Assembly (NCBI RefSeq): GCF_030505615.1
Contig: NZ_CP129994.1
Span: 248,001 to 312,000, forward strand
Direction: 5' to 3'
From: Salinibaculum rarum
GTDB taxonomy: Archaea > Halobacteriota > Halobacteria > Halobacteriales > Haloarculaceae
DNA: 64,000 nt
Both the position numbers and the translations under genes were made by a program. The notes beneath the pieces were generated by a model that was not told the origin of the DNA, ran no database searches, and worked only from the letters and a program-made list of their open reading frames with translations. The number at the start of each line of letters is the position of its first letter. Within the stretch, counting starts at the first letter, position 1. This document shows, piece by piece, positions 16,689-25,382 of the stretch.

Positions 16689-16721
16689 GGCGCGCTCGCC
16701 ATTTGTGTCACCGAGCGCGCC
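16689..16721. repeat. GC-rich intergenic hairpin (family H)
   Basis: 10-bp perfect stem ggcgcgctcg / cgagcgcgcc; loop ccatttgtgtcac. Its last base is the first base of the next long-range helix. Confidence 0.8.
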
Positions 16722-16838
16722 ACCCGGGCCTTTTTCTTACTAATTGGTGGTTCATAGTGCGGCTACCAGGCTGCAAGAGCGGGGCACCGAAGGGGGGCGC
16801 GTGAATGCAGCCTGGGAGTCCGCTACCAGGCCCGGGTG
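16721..16838. other. Long-range helix enclosing a hairpin
   Basis: cacccgggcct (16721-16731) pairs perfectly with aggcccgggtg (16828-16838). Inside, ccaggctgca (16766-16775) pairs with tgcagcctgg (16806-16815). The region lies between divergent genes; no coding signal. Confidence 0.65.
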
Positions 16839-16891
16839 GTGTGGTGGATTGGTTGTGGATGGTTGTACGGCTGGTCTATCCGGGGCGTGAT

Positions 16892-16899
16892 TTTATATG
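16892..16899 (+). promoter_or_regulatory. TATA box upstream of the 4-kb gene
   Basis: TTTATATG. An in-frame ATG at 16897 lies inside this box, so it cannot be the start if the box is used. The next in-frame ATG is at 16981. Confidence 0.55.
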
Positions 16900-16980
16900 A
16901 TTCAATCCAGAACTAGAAAACGACAGCCCCGCACATCGTGCGTACGCCAACCACTCCACACAATCATTCAAGACTGCCTT

Positions 16981-19900
16981 ATGACTGATTCATCACCCAC
17001 TATTTGGGCTCGCGTCCTCCTAGCGCTTCGTCAGAGTTCAGAACGTGCTCGAATTGCGTTCCGAAATACGGCCGCAGCAATGCAGATTCTTACTAGTGAT
17101 GTGGTTTACGGGCTTTTGTTTACACCACTTATTTTTGGGTTTGATTTCTCCGATCTGATCCCGGATCTTGATATCTTTTCGGGTATCCAAGATGCGTTCT
17201 ATTGGGCTCTTAATTTGATTGCTGATGGTGTTCTGGGTGTTGCTGCTGGTCTTTTTATTGATGGGATGGGGCCTCTCCTTATTTATGAGAATCCGATTTA
17301 TTTTGATGCTCTTAACGAAGTTTGGGACAAGAGTTTCAAGGTTTATTTCATCATATTACTTCTTGGTGTCTTATCATATCTTGCAGTTATGCAGGTGTTC
17401 CCGAATATTGATGAGACTGATCTTCACCGGATTGGGGAACGAATTCTCATTAGTATGTTTCTCGTCGTTATCTCTAAGCAGCTTTTCGCATGGTTCGTTG
17501 CGATGACAAATGGCATAGCATCGTTTTATTATCCGACATCTTACAATATGCAGTACGCGTCTTCAATCACTGGAGAAGTCATTGGGCAATTCGGTGGTGC
17601 TGTTGTTGCTGTGGCCATTTTGAAGATTAGTAGTGGTCTTCAACTAATCTCGATTGGCCTCTTGTTCTATGTTGTTCTTGCTATGAGAATGCTGCTCATC
17701 TACAGTGTATATAGTCTTTTCCCCATTTTTATTGCTATGTGGGTGTTCGATGTTGGCCCTGCGAAGTATGCAAATCAATTTGCAAGTCTTCTCTTCAAAG
17801 TTACTGCTGTCCTGTTAATGATGGGGATTGTCCTTTCGGGGATTCTCGCCGTTGGATCAACAATTGCGGGGACACCTGGTGGGAGTGGTGGGTTTTCCAG
17901 TCATCAAGTCCAACCACATGGACCTGATGGCATTTACGGTGATCTTGGTGAGACTTCAGGGATTTCAACCGACGGGCAATTTGCAGACGACGCAGAATAT
18001 GGATCGCCTGGGGGGCTTGCTGATTTACTTTTCCAGTTGTTCTCTTTCCTCGGGAGTATCTGGCTTATGATTGCTGTGACGCTCAGTGGATTTGGCATAT
18101 TCCTCTCAGCTGGTGCTGGGTCACCAGGAGGGGCTGGTGGTATGCGCGGCGGTAATAGTCCTGGCGCAATGTATCGTCAGTCACGCCAGAACCCTGGCGG
18201 TGGTGGTGGCGTGGAAACAGGTTTCGCCGGCGGGAATCCTGGTCCTGGTGGCGGAAGTCCTGGGCCCGGTGGTGGAGCCGGTGGAGCTGGTCCAACGATG
18301 ATGAATGATGGCGCGCCGCTTGACACGAGCGGACTTGATAACACTGTGCCGCTTCGTGAACAGGCTAGTCATGGTGTTGCGCAAGCTCGTGACACTCTCG
18401 CTGATAAGACCGGAATGGATCGAATTCGCGGACTTTCCAGCGAGAATCTCAAAGGGAAAATGCAGAGTACGCATGAGCGTCTTCGTGGAGAAAGTGGAGA
18501 CAACGGAATTACCAATTTCGGTGAGGAAACCTCATGGGGAGACAAATCTACGGGTGAAAAAGCATATACTGCGCTCTCTGACGCTGCTGGTAAAGTCACG
18601 AGTGCTGGTTCAACATACGGCTCACTTGTCACTTCGTCTGGTCAAGAGAATATTACTCGACGACAGTCGATAGATTTCGCTAAGCCGCGCTATTCAGACG
18701 ATGAACTCCCCGGTGATCTCACGGGTGAAGATGTTAACTGGGCAAAACCAGAAAAAGTCAAAGAAGCCATCCCACATGCGGGTGGCGCTCCTGCGCAGGG
18801 ATATGGGAAAGACCCGGATGGATTCGGTGATATGTACGGTGAGTCTTGGACTGAGCGGAGTGGCGGCCCGGAAGGTGCGCAAGCACCGGTTGCTGACGAA
18901 CTTCGGGCTAAGTCTGAGCGACTCCGGAGTGGTGATACGTTCGGTGGAGAGAACCCGCGAGCGGACACTGGGTTCCACACTGGTGGGCCCGAAGAAATGG
19001 AGACGGGACGGCCTCAACCAGGAGAGAACCCTTACAATGATACTATGGATGGTGGTATGGCTGGTGGAGCACGCGACCCATCGTATAGGAGTCGGCAATC
19101 TGAGGCTGAGACAGCAACTAAAGAAGAGATGCAGGGTATTTACCATCATTCTGATGAAGAGATGACGTCTGCTGCTGAAGCAAGTGCAACGCACAAAGAA
19201 GCTGAAAAGTCTGCGTCCGCAGGGCAGGCTGTGAGTGGTGCAGAAGGGTCTGTTGGGATGGCGGACATTGATTATGAAGATGCTATCCAGCGTGCTGATC
19301 AACTCGTTGCTGAGCACGGACAGCAGACGCATACGCCTGGGCAAGTTGTGAATCACGTTGAAGGATTGATGCGAGAGGGATACTCCCGGCAAGAAGCTTG
19401 GAAGCAAGCACAGAGCAATCTTCAGAGTGGAGAGCTGTGGAGTCAAGAGGGTGGTGCAACAGCATTCCGAAGTCGGTTTGATTCGGAGACCGCAGAGTTG
19501 CTAGAAACACAAGCTTCGCAGTGGGCAGGTGGGAAACCGTACTCTGCGAATGATGTGATGGCACGCGCCAACAAGTACGTTGAGCAGGGGATGGATCCGC
19601 AGGACGCATTGGTGAAAGTTCGGCAAGACATTGAGACGCAGGAGACGTTCTGGGGTCACACCCAAGCAACTGGGCCTACCGCGCCGAACGCATCTGATGT
19701 CTCCAGTGAAGCCTTCGAGGACCTCCCATTTGATGACGATGTTAGTTACGACGCGCTGGAAGAGAATCTCGAGGCGTATCACGATCTTTGTGATGATTTC
19801 CGGATTCCGCAAAAACGCTTGGAGGTTGCACTAGAACACCAGAAAGAGATTGGTGCATCACCAGAAGTTGCAGCAAAGCGCATCCGTGAAGTCGTGGACA

Positions 19901-20985
19901 AGCATGAGACAATCCCCGTAGGTGAGTTCAAGCAGAACGAAGTTCTCAGTGATGCATTCGGTGCTGAAAGCGTTCCGGAACATCTCCGCACAAGTAACGC
20001 TGACCGCCGTATCTTGATGGAACGCGAAGGAGAAACGGGGCGATATGCTGGACAGCTGTTCCGGTATGAGACGGAAGATGGCCGGACAGTCTGGGGGAAG
20101 AAAATGAAGAACGATGAGGGCCCAGCTCACCTGATTGCTGGTGAGACAATGGACCGTGTTGGTGTGAAAACGCCGGATATGCACTACGACATCGATCAGA
20201 ATTTCACACGAATGGAGAATATTGAAGGAGAGAACATCAAGACACTGTCGCGCGCTCAGCGTGGTGCACTCGATGATATGGATGAATTGGCTGTCCAACC
20301 AGATGATTTGGATGGAGAGTCTTACAAACACGCGGTTGCGTCAATGACAGTTGCAGGGAATCACGACTTCAACGCCGGGAACATCATGTTTGATGAGAGC
20401 GGCGAAGCAGTTGTTGTGGATCAAGACTACACAGGTCATGACCGGATTAGCACGGCTGCTGTTGACAAGATGGCAACGCAAGGCGCTCAACACGCTGAGA
20501 ATCTTGAGCTTGATGTGAGCAAGCAAGAAATCCAAGAAGAAATTGAGGCTGTCGCTGAGGAGATGAACCCAGAAGAACTCCGGGAAACAGTCTCGTCGCG
20601 GGTTGCTGACCGGATGGGTCCAGAAGACATCGAGACAGCTGATGTTGATGCAGCCGGCACTGACATGACTGAAGAGAAACTTGCTGAACTTCAAGAGCAG
20701 CAGCAACAGCGTATCGTTGAAACGAACCGCCGCGTAGACCGTATTGTCGAGAACGCTGAACGAGTCCGTAGCGGTGAAGTTGAACTCAAGACTACTACAG
20801 AGGGTGCAGGTGAAGCAGGTGACTCGCTCAAACCGCATGAGGAAGCCGCCCGAGACATCATCGATGATGTCCCGAGTGATGTGGACGAGTCGGTGGTTGC
20901 TGGTAAAATCCAGATTGAGAAGGCAATGGGCGGGTCAGATATGACGTGGGAAGATGCAAAACAAATAGCCTTGGACTCCTTCTAG
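16981..20985 (+). CDS. TrbL/VirB6-like membrane protein fused to a kinase-fold domain
   Basis: 1334 residues from ATG 16981. Residues ~30-380 hold about seven or eight hydrophobic segments, including a polar pair of helices as in TrbL/VirB6 channel proteins of type IV secretion. A Gly/Pro-rich linker follows (~376-445), then ~500 acidic disordered residues. Four helical modules recur, with cores GYSRQEAWKQA, GMDPQDALVKV, GASPEVAAKRI and MTWEDAKQIAL. Between them, residues ~1040-1150 resemble HipA/phosphoinositide-type kinases: a strand with RTVWGKKMK, then NHDFNAGNIMFD...VVVDQDY (catalytic H/D...N and metal-binding D). Possibly a conjugation channel that carries an effector; no other T4SS gene is recognised in the window. 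The fusion is seen; the function is inferred. Confidence 0.75.
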   Translation: MTDSSPTIWARVLLALRQSSERARIAFRNTAAAMQILTSDVVYGLLFTPLIFGFDFSDLIPDLDIFSGIQDAFYWALNLIADGVLGVAAGLFIDGMGPLLIYENPIYFDALNEVWDKSFKVYFIILLLGVLSYLAVMQVFPNIDETDLHRIGERILISMFLVVISKQLFAWFVAMTNGIASFYYPTSYNMQYASSITGEVIGQFGGAVVAVAILKISSGLQLISIGLLFYVVLAMRMLLIYSVYSLFPIFIAMWVFDVGPAKYANQFASLLFKVTAVLLMMGIVLSGILAVGSTIAGTPGGSGGFSSHQVQPHGPDGIYGDLGETSGISTDGQFADDAEYGSPGGLADLLFQLFSFLGSIWLMIAVTLSGFGIFLSAGAGSPGGAGGMRGGNSPGAMYRQSRQNPGGGGGVETGFAGGNPGPGGGSPGPGGGAGGAGPTMMNDGAPLDTSGLDNTVPLREQASHGVAQARDTLADKTGMDRIRGLSSENLKGKMQSTHERLRGESGDNGITNFGEETSWGDKSTGEKAYTALSDAAGKVTSAGSTYGSLVTSSGQENITRRQSIDFAKPRYSDDELPGDLTGEDVNWAKPEKVKEAIPHAGGAPAQGYGKDPDGFGDMYGESWTERSGGPEGAQAPVADELRAKSERLRSGDTFGGENPRADTGFHTGGPEEMETGRPQPGENPYNDTMDGGMAGGARDPSYRSRQSEAETATKEEMQGIYHHSDEEMTSAAEASATHKEAEKSASAGQAVSGAEGSVGMADIDYEDAIQRADQLVAEHGQQTHTPGQVVNHVEGLMREGYSRQEAWKQAQSNLQSGELWSQEGGATAFRSRFDSETAELLETQASQWAGGKPYSANDVMARANKYVEQGMDPQDALVKVRQDIETQETFWGHTQATGPTAPNASDVSSEAFEDLPFDDDVSYDALEENLEAYHDLCDDFRIPQKRLEVALEHQKEIGASPEVAAKRIREVVDKHETIPVGEFKQNEVLSDAFGAESVPEHLRTSNADRRILMEREGETGRYAGQLFRYETEDGRTVWGKKMKNDEGPAHLIAGETMDRVGVKTPDMHYDIDQNFTRMENIEGENIKTLSRAQRGALDDMDELAVQPDDLDGESYKHAVASMTVAGNHDFNAGNIMFDESGEAVVVDQDYTGHDRISTAAVDKMATQGAQHAENLELDVSKQEIQEEIEAVAEEMNPEELRETVSSRVADRMGPEDIETADVDAAGTDMTEEKLAELQEQQQQRIVETNRRVDRIVENAERVRSGEVELKTTTEGAGEAGDSLKPHEEAARDIIDDVPSDVDESVVAGKIQIEKAMGGSDMTWEDAKQIALDSF

Positions 20986-20998
20986 ACCTGCGTACTGT

Positions 20999-21052
20999 TT
21001 CTACAGGTTGAGCAGGGTGAGTGCCTCGGGGCTTGACCCCGAGGCGGTTGAC
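20999..21052 (+). repeat. IS1341-type right-end-like repeat (type A)
   Basis: ttctacaggttgagcagg, then cctcgggg-cttg-accccgagg and cggttgac. The same 50-bp unit recurs inverted at 55919-55971 and in part at 16203-16233. It separates two convergent genes and may terminate both. Confidence 0.6.
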
Positions 21053-21064
21053 GCGTGAGATAGG

Positions 21065-21958
21065 TTAAGATTCATACGGGTTTGACGGCCCGCTGTTGGT
21101 GTCTGAGTTGTTACCCGATTTCTGAATCTCATCTGGCATTGAATCCGCATCGATGTTTTGGGTTGTCACGAGACGATCTATGTCATCACGTTCTGGGTCA
21201 GGGGCTCGTTTCCCACCAGCGATAATGTGTGGATCATTAATCGGGAGGCCAGTTACACTATCGATGACGACTGCGTTGAAGCTCTGTCCTCGGAGGCGTT
21301 TCACCATCTCAACTGCATTGTCTAACGGGACGCGATCGTCTAACTTTTCGAGGACGGTTTCGAATCGTCCACTTACATCTCCGAGAATTGTTTCTGTCTC
21401 GGTGTCCCAGAATCCTTGTGTGACTGGTTGCCGGTTGCTGTGAATTTCTGAGACTACAACGATATTGAATCGGTCTGGATAGTCGTAGTTTTTGTACAGG
21501 TCATGCGCTCCTGGATTCACTGTTGCGACATCCCAGTGTTCCCAGGCGGTGAGTTCCATATGTTCCTGTTCGCTGAGATCGCCGTAGCGTTCAGCGTACG
21601 CGTAGTCACCGTCAAAGAAGATGTCTTGCTCAGTATCTGCATCGTTACGCGCTGGGATACCAGCGACGACAGGCGGGATGTTGAATCGTTGGAGAGTTGC
21701 TAATGGGTCACTAAACCCTTCAAGGAATCCGTCTTTTTCAGCAGACACCCATTTCTTGAAGGACTTGTACGGGAAATCATCGGGCGCAGCATCTTTGCCG
21801 TGATTTTCAATGATCGCGCCATCAATAGTGCGCCCCCATTCTGTTCGCTCAGCAGGGTTTGTCGGGTCACCACCACGTGGGACAGTGTAGAAAATAATCA
21901 TTGGTTGCTTGTCTACGACTAAGACTGGGAACAATTTAATCTTCAGGGCTTGGGGCAA
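21065..21958 (-). CDS. Hypothetical protein downstream of the Mom-like gene
   Basis: About 297 residues. The start is uncertain: TTG 21958 follows the Mom-like stop by 16 nt; TTG 22075 would overlap it by 101 nt; ATG 21898 would cut into a likely beta strand (LKIKLFPVLVVDKQPMIIFY). The middle and end contain strand patterns FNIVVVSEI and FNAVVIDSVTGLPIND; the tail is Asn/Ser rich. No family recognised. Probably co-transcribed with the Mom-like gene, so a role in the same pathway is possible. Confidence 0.65.
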   Translation of the reverse strand: MPQALKIKLFPVLVVDKQPMIIFYTVPRGGDPTNPAERTEWGRTIDGAIIENHGKDAAPDDFPYKSFKKWVSAEKDGFLEGFSDPLATLQRFNIPPVVAGIPARNDADTEQDIFFDGDYAYAERYGDLSEQEHMELTAWEHWDVATVNPGAHDLYKNYDYPDRFNIVVVSEIHSNRQPVTQGFWDTETETILGDVSGRFETVLEKLDDRVPLDNAVEMVKRLRGQSFNAVVIDSVTGLPINDPHIIAGGKRAPDPERDDIDRLVTTQNIDADSMPDEIQKSGNNSDTNSGPSNPYES

Positions 21959-21974
21959 TGCGATGGTGGTCGGC

Positions 21975-23789
21975 TCATCGATAGTATTCGTGTGGGCCTG
22001 CTGATTCTCGGTGAGAATCCCGAGTTGGTGCCGGTAATGGTGAATCAAATGTATGTACGAGTTCTGTGTTACCAACGGTGAATCCGACGCTTGTCCCGGC
22101 AGCGTGTGATGGGAGTATTCCTGCTGGGATCGTTACCTGTTGATACCCTTCATAGTGTGCCCAGTCTCGGAGTTTCGCAAGTAGCCACCCCGCAGTTTGG
22201 GTTGGATATGCAGTCCCACTATCTGCATGCACGCCGACGTGAAATACTGACGCGTTTTGTGGGTCTTCACGACCACCAATAGCGGCGATAAGTTTATCGT
22301 TGTAATTTGCACCGAAGATTGCCGGGTTACATGTACACTCGCTAAGCTTCTCAGCAGAGCATGTACAGAAGCCATCAATAACCGGCGTTGTGTCACTGAA
22401 GGTGCCGTACTCAGTGAGGAAGTTGGCAGCACGGCCGAAATCACGTTGTATGGTTTCTTCACGCGTCATCCGGAGATTACCGACGCTTGGTGCATTATCA
22501 GGCAATTCACTGAATTCAGCGACGGGGATAGAGTCACGTCGGTTCGCTCGTGGTTCGATGTTCCCTTCCGGTCGGAGTTTAGCAATCCACCGCGATTTTT
22601 CCCGCGAGTTTGACCATGAATCTCGTTTTGATCGGTTGGTCCATCCATCACCGTCAGCATCGACAGTGCCGGCATATTGGAAGTTTGCTGCCTTGTAGAT
22701 CGTGCCTTCGTTTTGGTTGGCAACCCCGGAATAACTCACGACCGTTTCATATCCTTCCAACGCAGCCCACTCGAGTGCGTGTGAAATTAGCCACGATGCC
22801 GTGTTTTCACGGCGTGTTGAAGCAGCCTTTGCTGTGTCAGTGGCGTTTCCACCGCGAACATCGGGATGAGATGCATACCGTGTTAGTTCTCGTGTACGCC
22901 CTGCACTTACTGTCCGTGTCGTATTCGGACTTGTTTTTTCAGCACTTGAGGGGGTATCCCATAAGTCGAAGGTCATCCCTTTGCAGAGTTCTGTTGCCGA
23001 CGGCCGTGTTAGTGTCGTGACTGCACACAGTGGCCCGGGTTCATTTTCACCAACTCGACGAGCTCCGAACGCAGCGTTGGCGTATTGATATCCGCCGCGT
23101 TTGTGATCGATCAGAGGATGTTCAAGGAATCCACTCACGATGTTCCGACTACGTTCTCGTGACAGCTGGAGATTGCTGACACGGCATCGCGGCGCAATTT
23201 TGACGTGGTATTCTGTGTTCACGCTCGCTGCGGGGTCTCGAAATCGCATGCCGCCTTGCGCAGGTTCACCGAGCCCCCATCTTTCCCACGGGTTTTCAAC
23301 GTTTTGTGCAACAATCCCGAGTACGCCTCGATTTTGCATTTCTGCAAGCGCATCTATGCTCACGGTTTGACTGCTGAGACCAGGGGCGTATCCGTCAAGC
23401 CACACGACGTCGACGTGACCCTTCCCAGCAGGACGCAACCAAGCGTGCATGTCCCGCCGTTGCAAGTACACGACATCTCCAGCACGCGGGTCATCATAGG
23501 GCGTAACACTTGGTACCGGCGCAGATGCAGTCCGCGAACATTGCGCATCATCGGCTTTTTCTTCATCGCTGGTTTGCGCAGTGAGTCCGCCGAAAGTTGG
23601 TGGTTCCGTGGGGTCAGTGGCTGTTACTGTCGTCCCACTTCCATCGGTGCGCGGTTCAGGTGTGTCGTCACTTAGAGTGTCTTGAGATGTAGTGGATGTG
23701 TTTCCGGTAGCAGTGGACCTGTCTGAGTCAGCAAGGTTGTTGCCGTCCTCTTGGGTTTCCGAGAACGCCGATAACGGTGGTTGAGACAT
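21975..23789 (-). CDS. Mom-like DNA-modification protein with two GNAT-like segments
   Basis: 604 residues. About 95 disordered residues, then a small domain (~100-170), then at ~300-390 a Mom/GNAT pattern: TRYASHPD, NTASWLISHALEWAALEGY and EGTIYKAANFQYAGT, close to the phage Mu Mom signature (NTASW...GTIYKASN). A second, diverged copy near 520-575 has TAGWLLAKLRDWAHYEGY then AGTSVGFTVGN. A Cys-rich strip (CTCSAEKLSECTC) separates the two. Mom modifies adenines with a carbamoylmethyl group and blocks restriction. Here the first copy could be catalytic. The assignment is by motif. Confidence 0.75.
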   Translation of the reverse strand: MSQPPLSAFSETQEDGNNLADSDRSTATGNTSTTSQDTLSDDTPEPRTDGSGTTVTATDPTEPPTFGGLTAQTSDEEKADDAQCSRTASAPVPSVTPYDDPRAGDVVYLQRRDMHAWLRPAGKGHVDVVWLDGYAPGLSSQTVSIDALAEMQNRGVLGIVAQNVENPWERWGLGEPAQGGMRFRDPAASVNTEYHVKIAPRCRVSNLQLSRERSRNIVSGFLEHPLIDHKRGGYQYANAAFGARRVGENEPGPLCAVTTLTRPSATELCKGMTFDLWDTPSSAEKTSPNTTRTVSAGRTRELTRYASHPDVRGGNATDTAKAASTRRENTASWLISHALEWAALEGYETVVSYSGVANQNEGTIYKAANFQYAGTVDADGDGWTNRSKRDSWSNSREKSRWIAKLRPEGNIEPRANRRDSIPVAEFSELPDNAPSVGNLRMTREETIQRDFGRAANFLTEYGTFSDTTPVIDGFCTCSAEKLSECTCNPAIFGANYNDKLIAAIGGREDPQNASVFHVGVHADSGTAYPTQTAGWLLAKLRDWAHYEGYQQVTIPAGILPSHAAGTSVGFTVGNTELVHTFDSPLPAPTRDSHRESAGPHEYYR

Positions 23790-23831
23790 GAATTTACTGA
23801 GGAGGAACCGCAGGAGTTGGGTAACGCGCTG

Positions 23832-24680
23832 TTACGGCATTGCGGAGAGGTATTGCGCTGGATCGTGTTCAGCGTAGACGTCGTAGTTCATGAGACGTCG
23901 GAACCGGGCGTGAATGTCACTGACGAGCGTGGTGAAACTGTCTTCAGATGCCATGAGAAGTGCAGCGATTTCATGCTTGCAGAATGGGCTGTTCCAGAAA
24001 TTCTCGATTTTGTCCCCACACGTACACACAGTGACGCCGTACCATGGCACGAACGGGTAGAGAGATCCACTTGGCGACTCTGCAACAATGAACGCCTGTG
24101 GGAGATCATATCCGAACTCAGTGATTCTGGTGACGCCGTCGAGCTCTGACCGATGAATTGTTGGAAGTTCAGCGTGCTCATTATCGCGGTTTTGGACGAC
24201 GTGGTACACTGTGAAGTCGATATGTCCCGTGGTTTTCTTATCGTGTGGGACGTGTGTTGGTGTGCTCGGATTGAATTGGGGATGCGAGTTCAGCATTCCA
24301 ATTGCGCGTTGGAACCTATTTTCCAGTTCTGAGTGCATTTTCCCGTACCATTCGTCGCGGTTTCCACGCATCGTCTGCATCTGTTCGTAGATTTCACGCA
24401 GTTTCGCCTCGACGAATGGGTCCGCTTCATCATGTGTGATACGGTCACGGAACGATTCCATATCCAGCACGGTTTCTTTTTCAGTTGTCTGGCGTTTGTT
24501 GATGGTTTGCCTAGCGAATTCAAGCCCGTGCTCGATGCCGCCTTGTGCGAAATCTACTCGGAGATACTGTTCGACACGGCCGACAACTGGCGTGTTGTCG
24601 TTGAGGTGTGGTTTAGGAAATGCCTCGGTGTCTGGATGGTGGGCTCGTGCTGGGAGATTAAGGTCGTGTGTCGTAGGCAT
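23832..24680 (-). CDS. SWIM zinc-finger protein
   Basis: 282 residues. CTCGDKIENFWNSPFCKHEI near 230 is CxCx(n)CxH, the SWIM zinc finger, often found in DNA-binding or recombination-associated proteins. A central helical part (~85-130: EIYEQMQTMRGNRDEWYGKM) precedes it. In the same direction as the Mom-like gene, 43 nt apart. A TGATTCATTATG start context is shared with 30012 and nearly with 51642. Confidence 0.75.
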   Translation of the reverse strand: MPTTHDLNLPARAHHPDTEAFPKPHLNDNTPVVGRVEQYLRVDFAQGGIEHGLEFARQTINKRQTTEKETVLDMESFRDRITHDEADPFVEAKLREIYEQMQTMRGNRDEWYGKMHSELENRFQRAIGMLNSHPQFNPSTPTHVPHDKKTTGHIDFTVYHVVQNRDNEHAELPTIHRSELDGVTRITEFGYDLPQAFIVAESPSGSLYPFVPWYGVTVCTCGDKIENFWNSPFCKHEIAALLMASEDSFTTLVSDIHARFRRLMNYDVYAEHDPAQYLSAMP

Positions 24681-24739
24681 AATGAATCATGTTCAGTACA
24701 GTTGATTGCTTGGTGCAGTCTTGGGTGCCACTGTGGACA

Positions 24740-24777
24740 GCGGCGGGCGCGTCACTCGTGCTTTCCGCGCCCGCCGC
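24740..24777. repeat. GC-rich intergenic hairpin (family H)
   Basis: 12-bp perfect stem gcggcgggcgcg / cgcgcccgccgc; loop tcactcgtgctttc. It is 59 nt upstream of the SWIM gene. Confidence 0.8.
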
Positions 24778-24874
24778 TCTGCCGGGGAACTCCTAGTTTT
24801 GGGTGTTAGCCTTGATTGGTTCTAAGCCTCCTTCCTCAAGGAACGAGTGTTGCAAGTGAGTAGGGTAGCGTAGT

Positions 24875-25345
24875 TCACTCTCGATGTCTGCGAAGTAGTG
24901 CTTTGTAGGCATGTAGAATACGATCCTGATAAAGGAGACCGTAGCCTCCAAGATAGAGTCCAGAAAGTGCTACTGTAACTCCTGCGAGTATGAAATCTAT
25001 GTTTCTTTGCGTGAGTATCGCATATCCGATGAACACTGTGAATGATGTTGTCATCGTTTCCAGGCAGATTCCGGCCATGTCAAGTGGCCCAAAAATATCG
25101 CCAATCGTGAGTTTCTCTGTTGTTTCAAAACTCTGCCATAGGAGCACTAGGCTTGCACTATATAGTCCAAGCACCGCGAGTTCAATGCCTGTGATTCCTA
25201 CATTGCGTATTGCCACTTGGTTAAACGTGCCTGCAATCTGAGTGACAATCAGAAGGCTGGTGCCAATGAACAGGCTGGCCATTGCTGCTGGTGTCCAGAC
25301 TGGAGGCCGGAATTGCGCCACACTAGTCGTGTATGAGATACGCAA
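24875..25345 (-). CDS. Four-helix membrane protein
   Basis: 156 residues with four hydrophobic segments (about 22-42, 50-70, 88-110, 117-140) and a basic end (ALLRRHRE), so the C-terminus is probably cytoplasmic. No family recognised. It ends 29 codons before nothing else in the unit; the VWA gene upstream stops 37 nt before its start, so both may be on one transcript. Confidence 0.7.
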   Translation of the reverse strand: MRISYTTSVAQFRPPVWTPAAMASLFIGTSLLIVTQIAGTFNQVAIRNVGITGIELAVLGLYSASLVLLWQSFETTEKLTIGDIFGPLDMAGICLETMTTSFTVFIGYAILTQRNIDFILAGVTVALSGLYLGGYGLLYQDRILHAYKALLRRHRE

Positions 25346-25382
25346 AGAAAAGTGTCAGCGTCTCTTCGTCGGCAGATGGAGT

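Noticed and set aside
16897-16980. ATG 16897 as start of the 4-kb gene
   Set aside because: The codon lies within the likely TATA box, and the 28 added residues are basic and unlike the rest.
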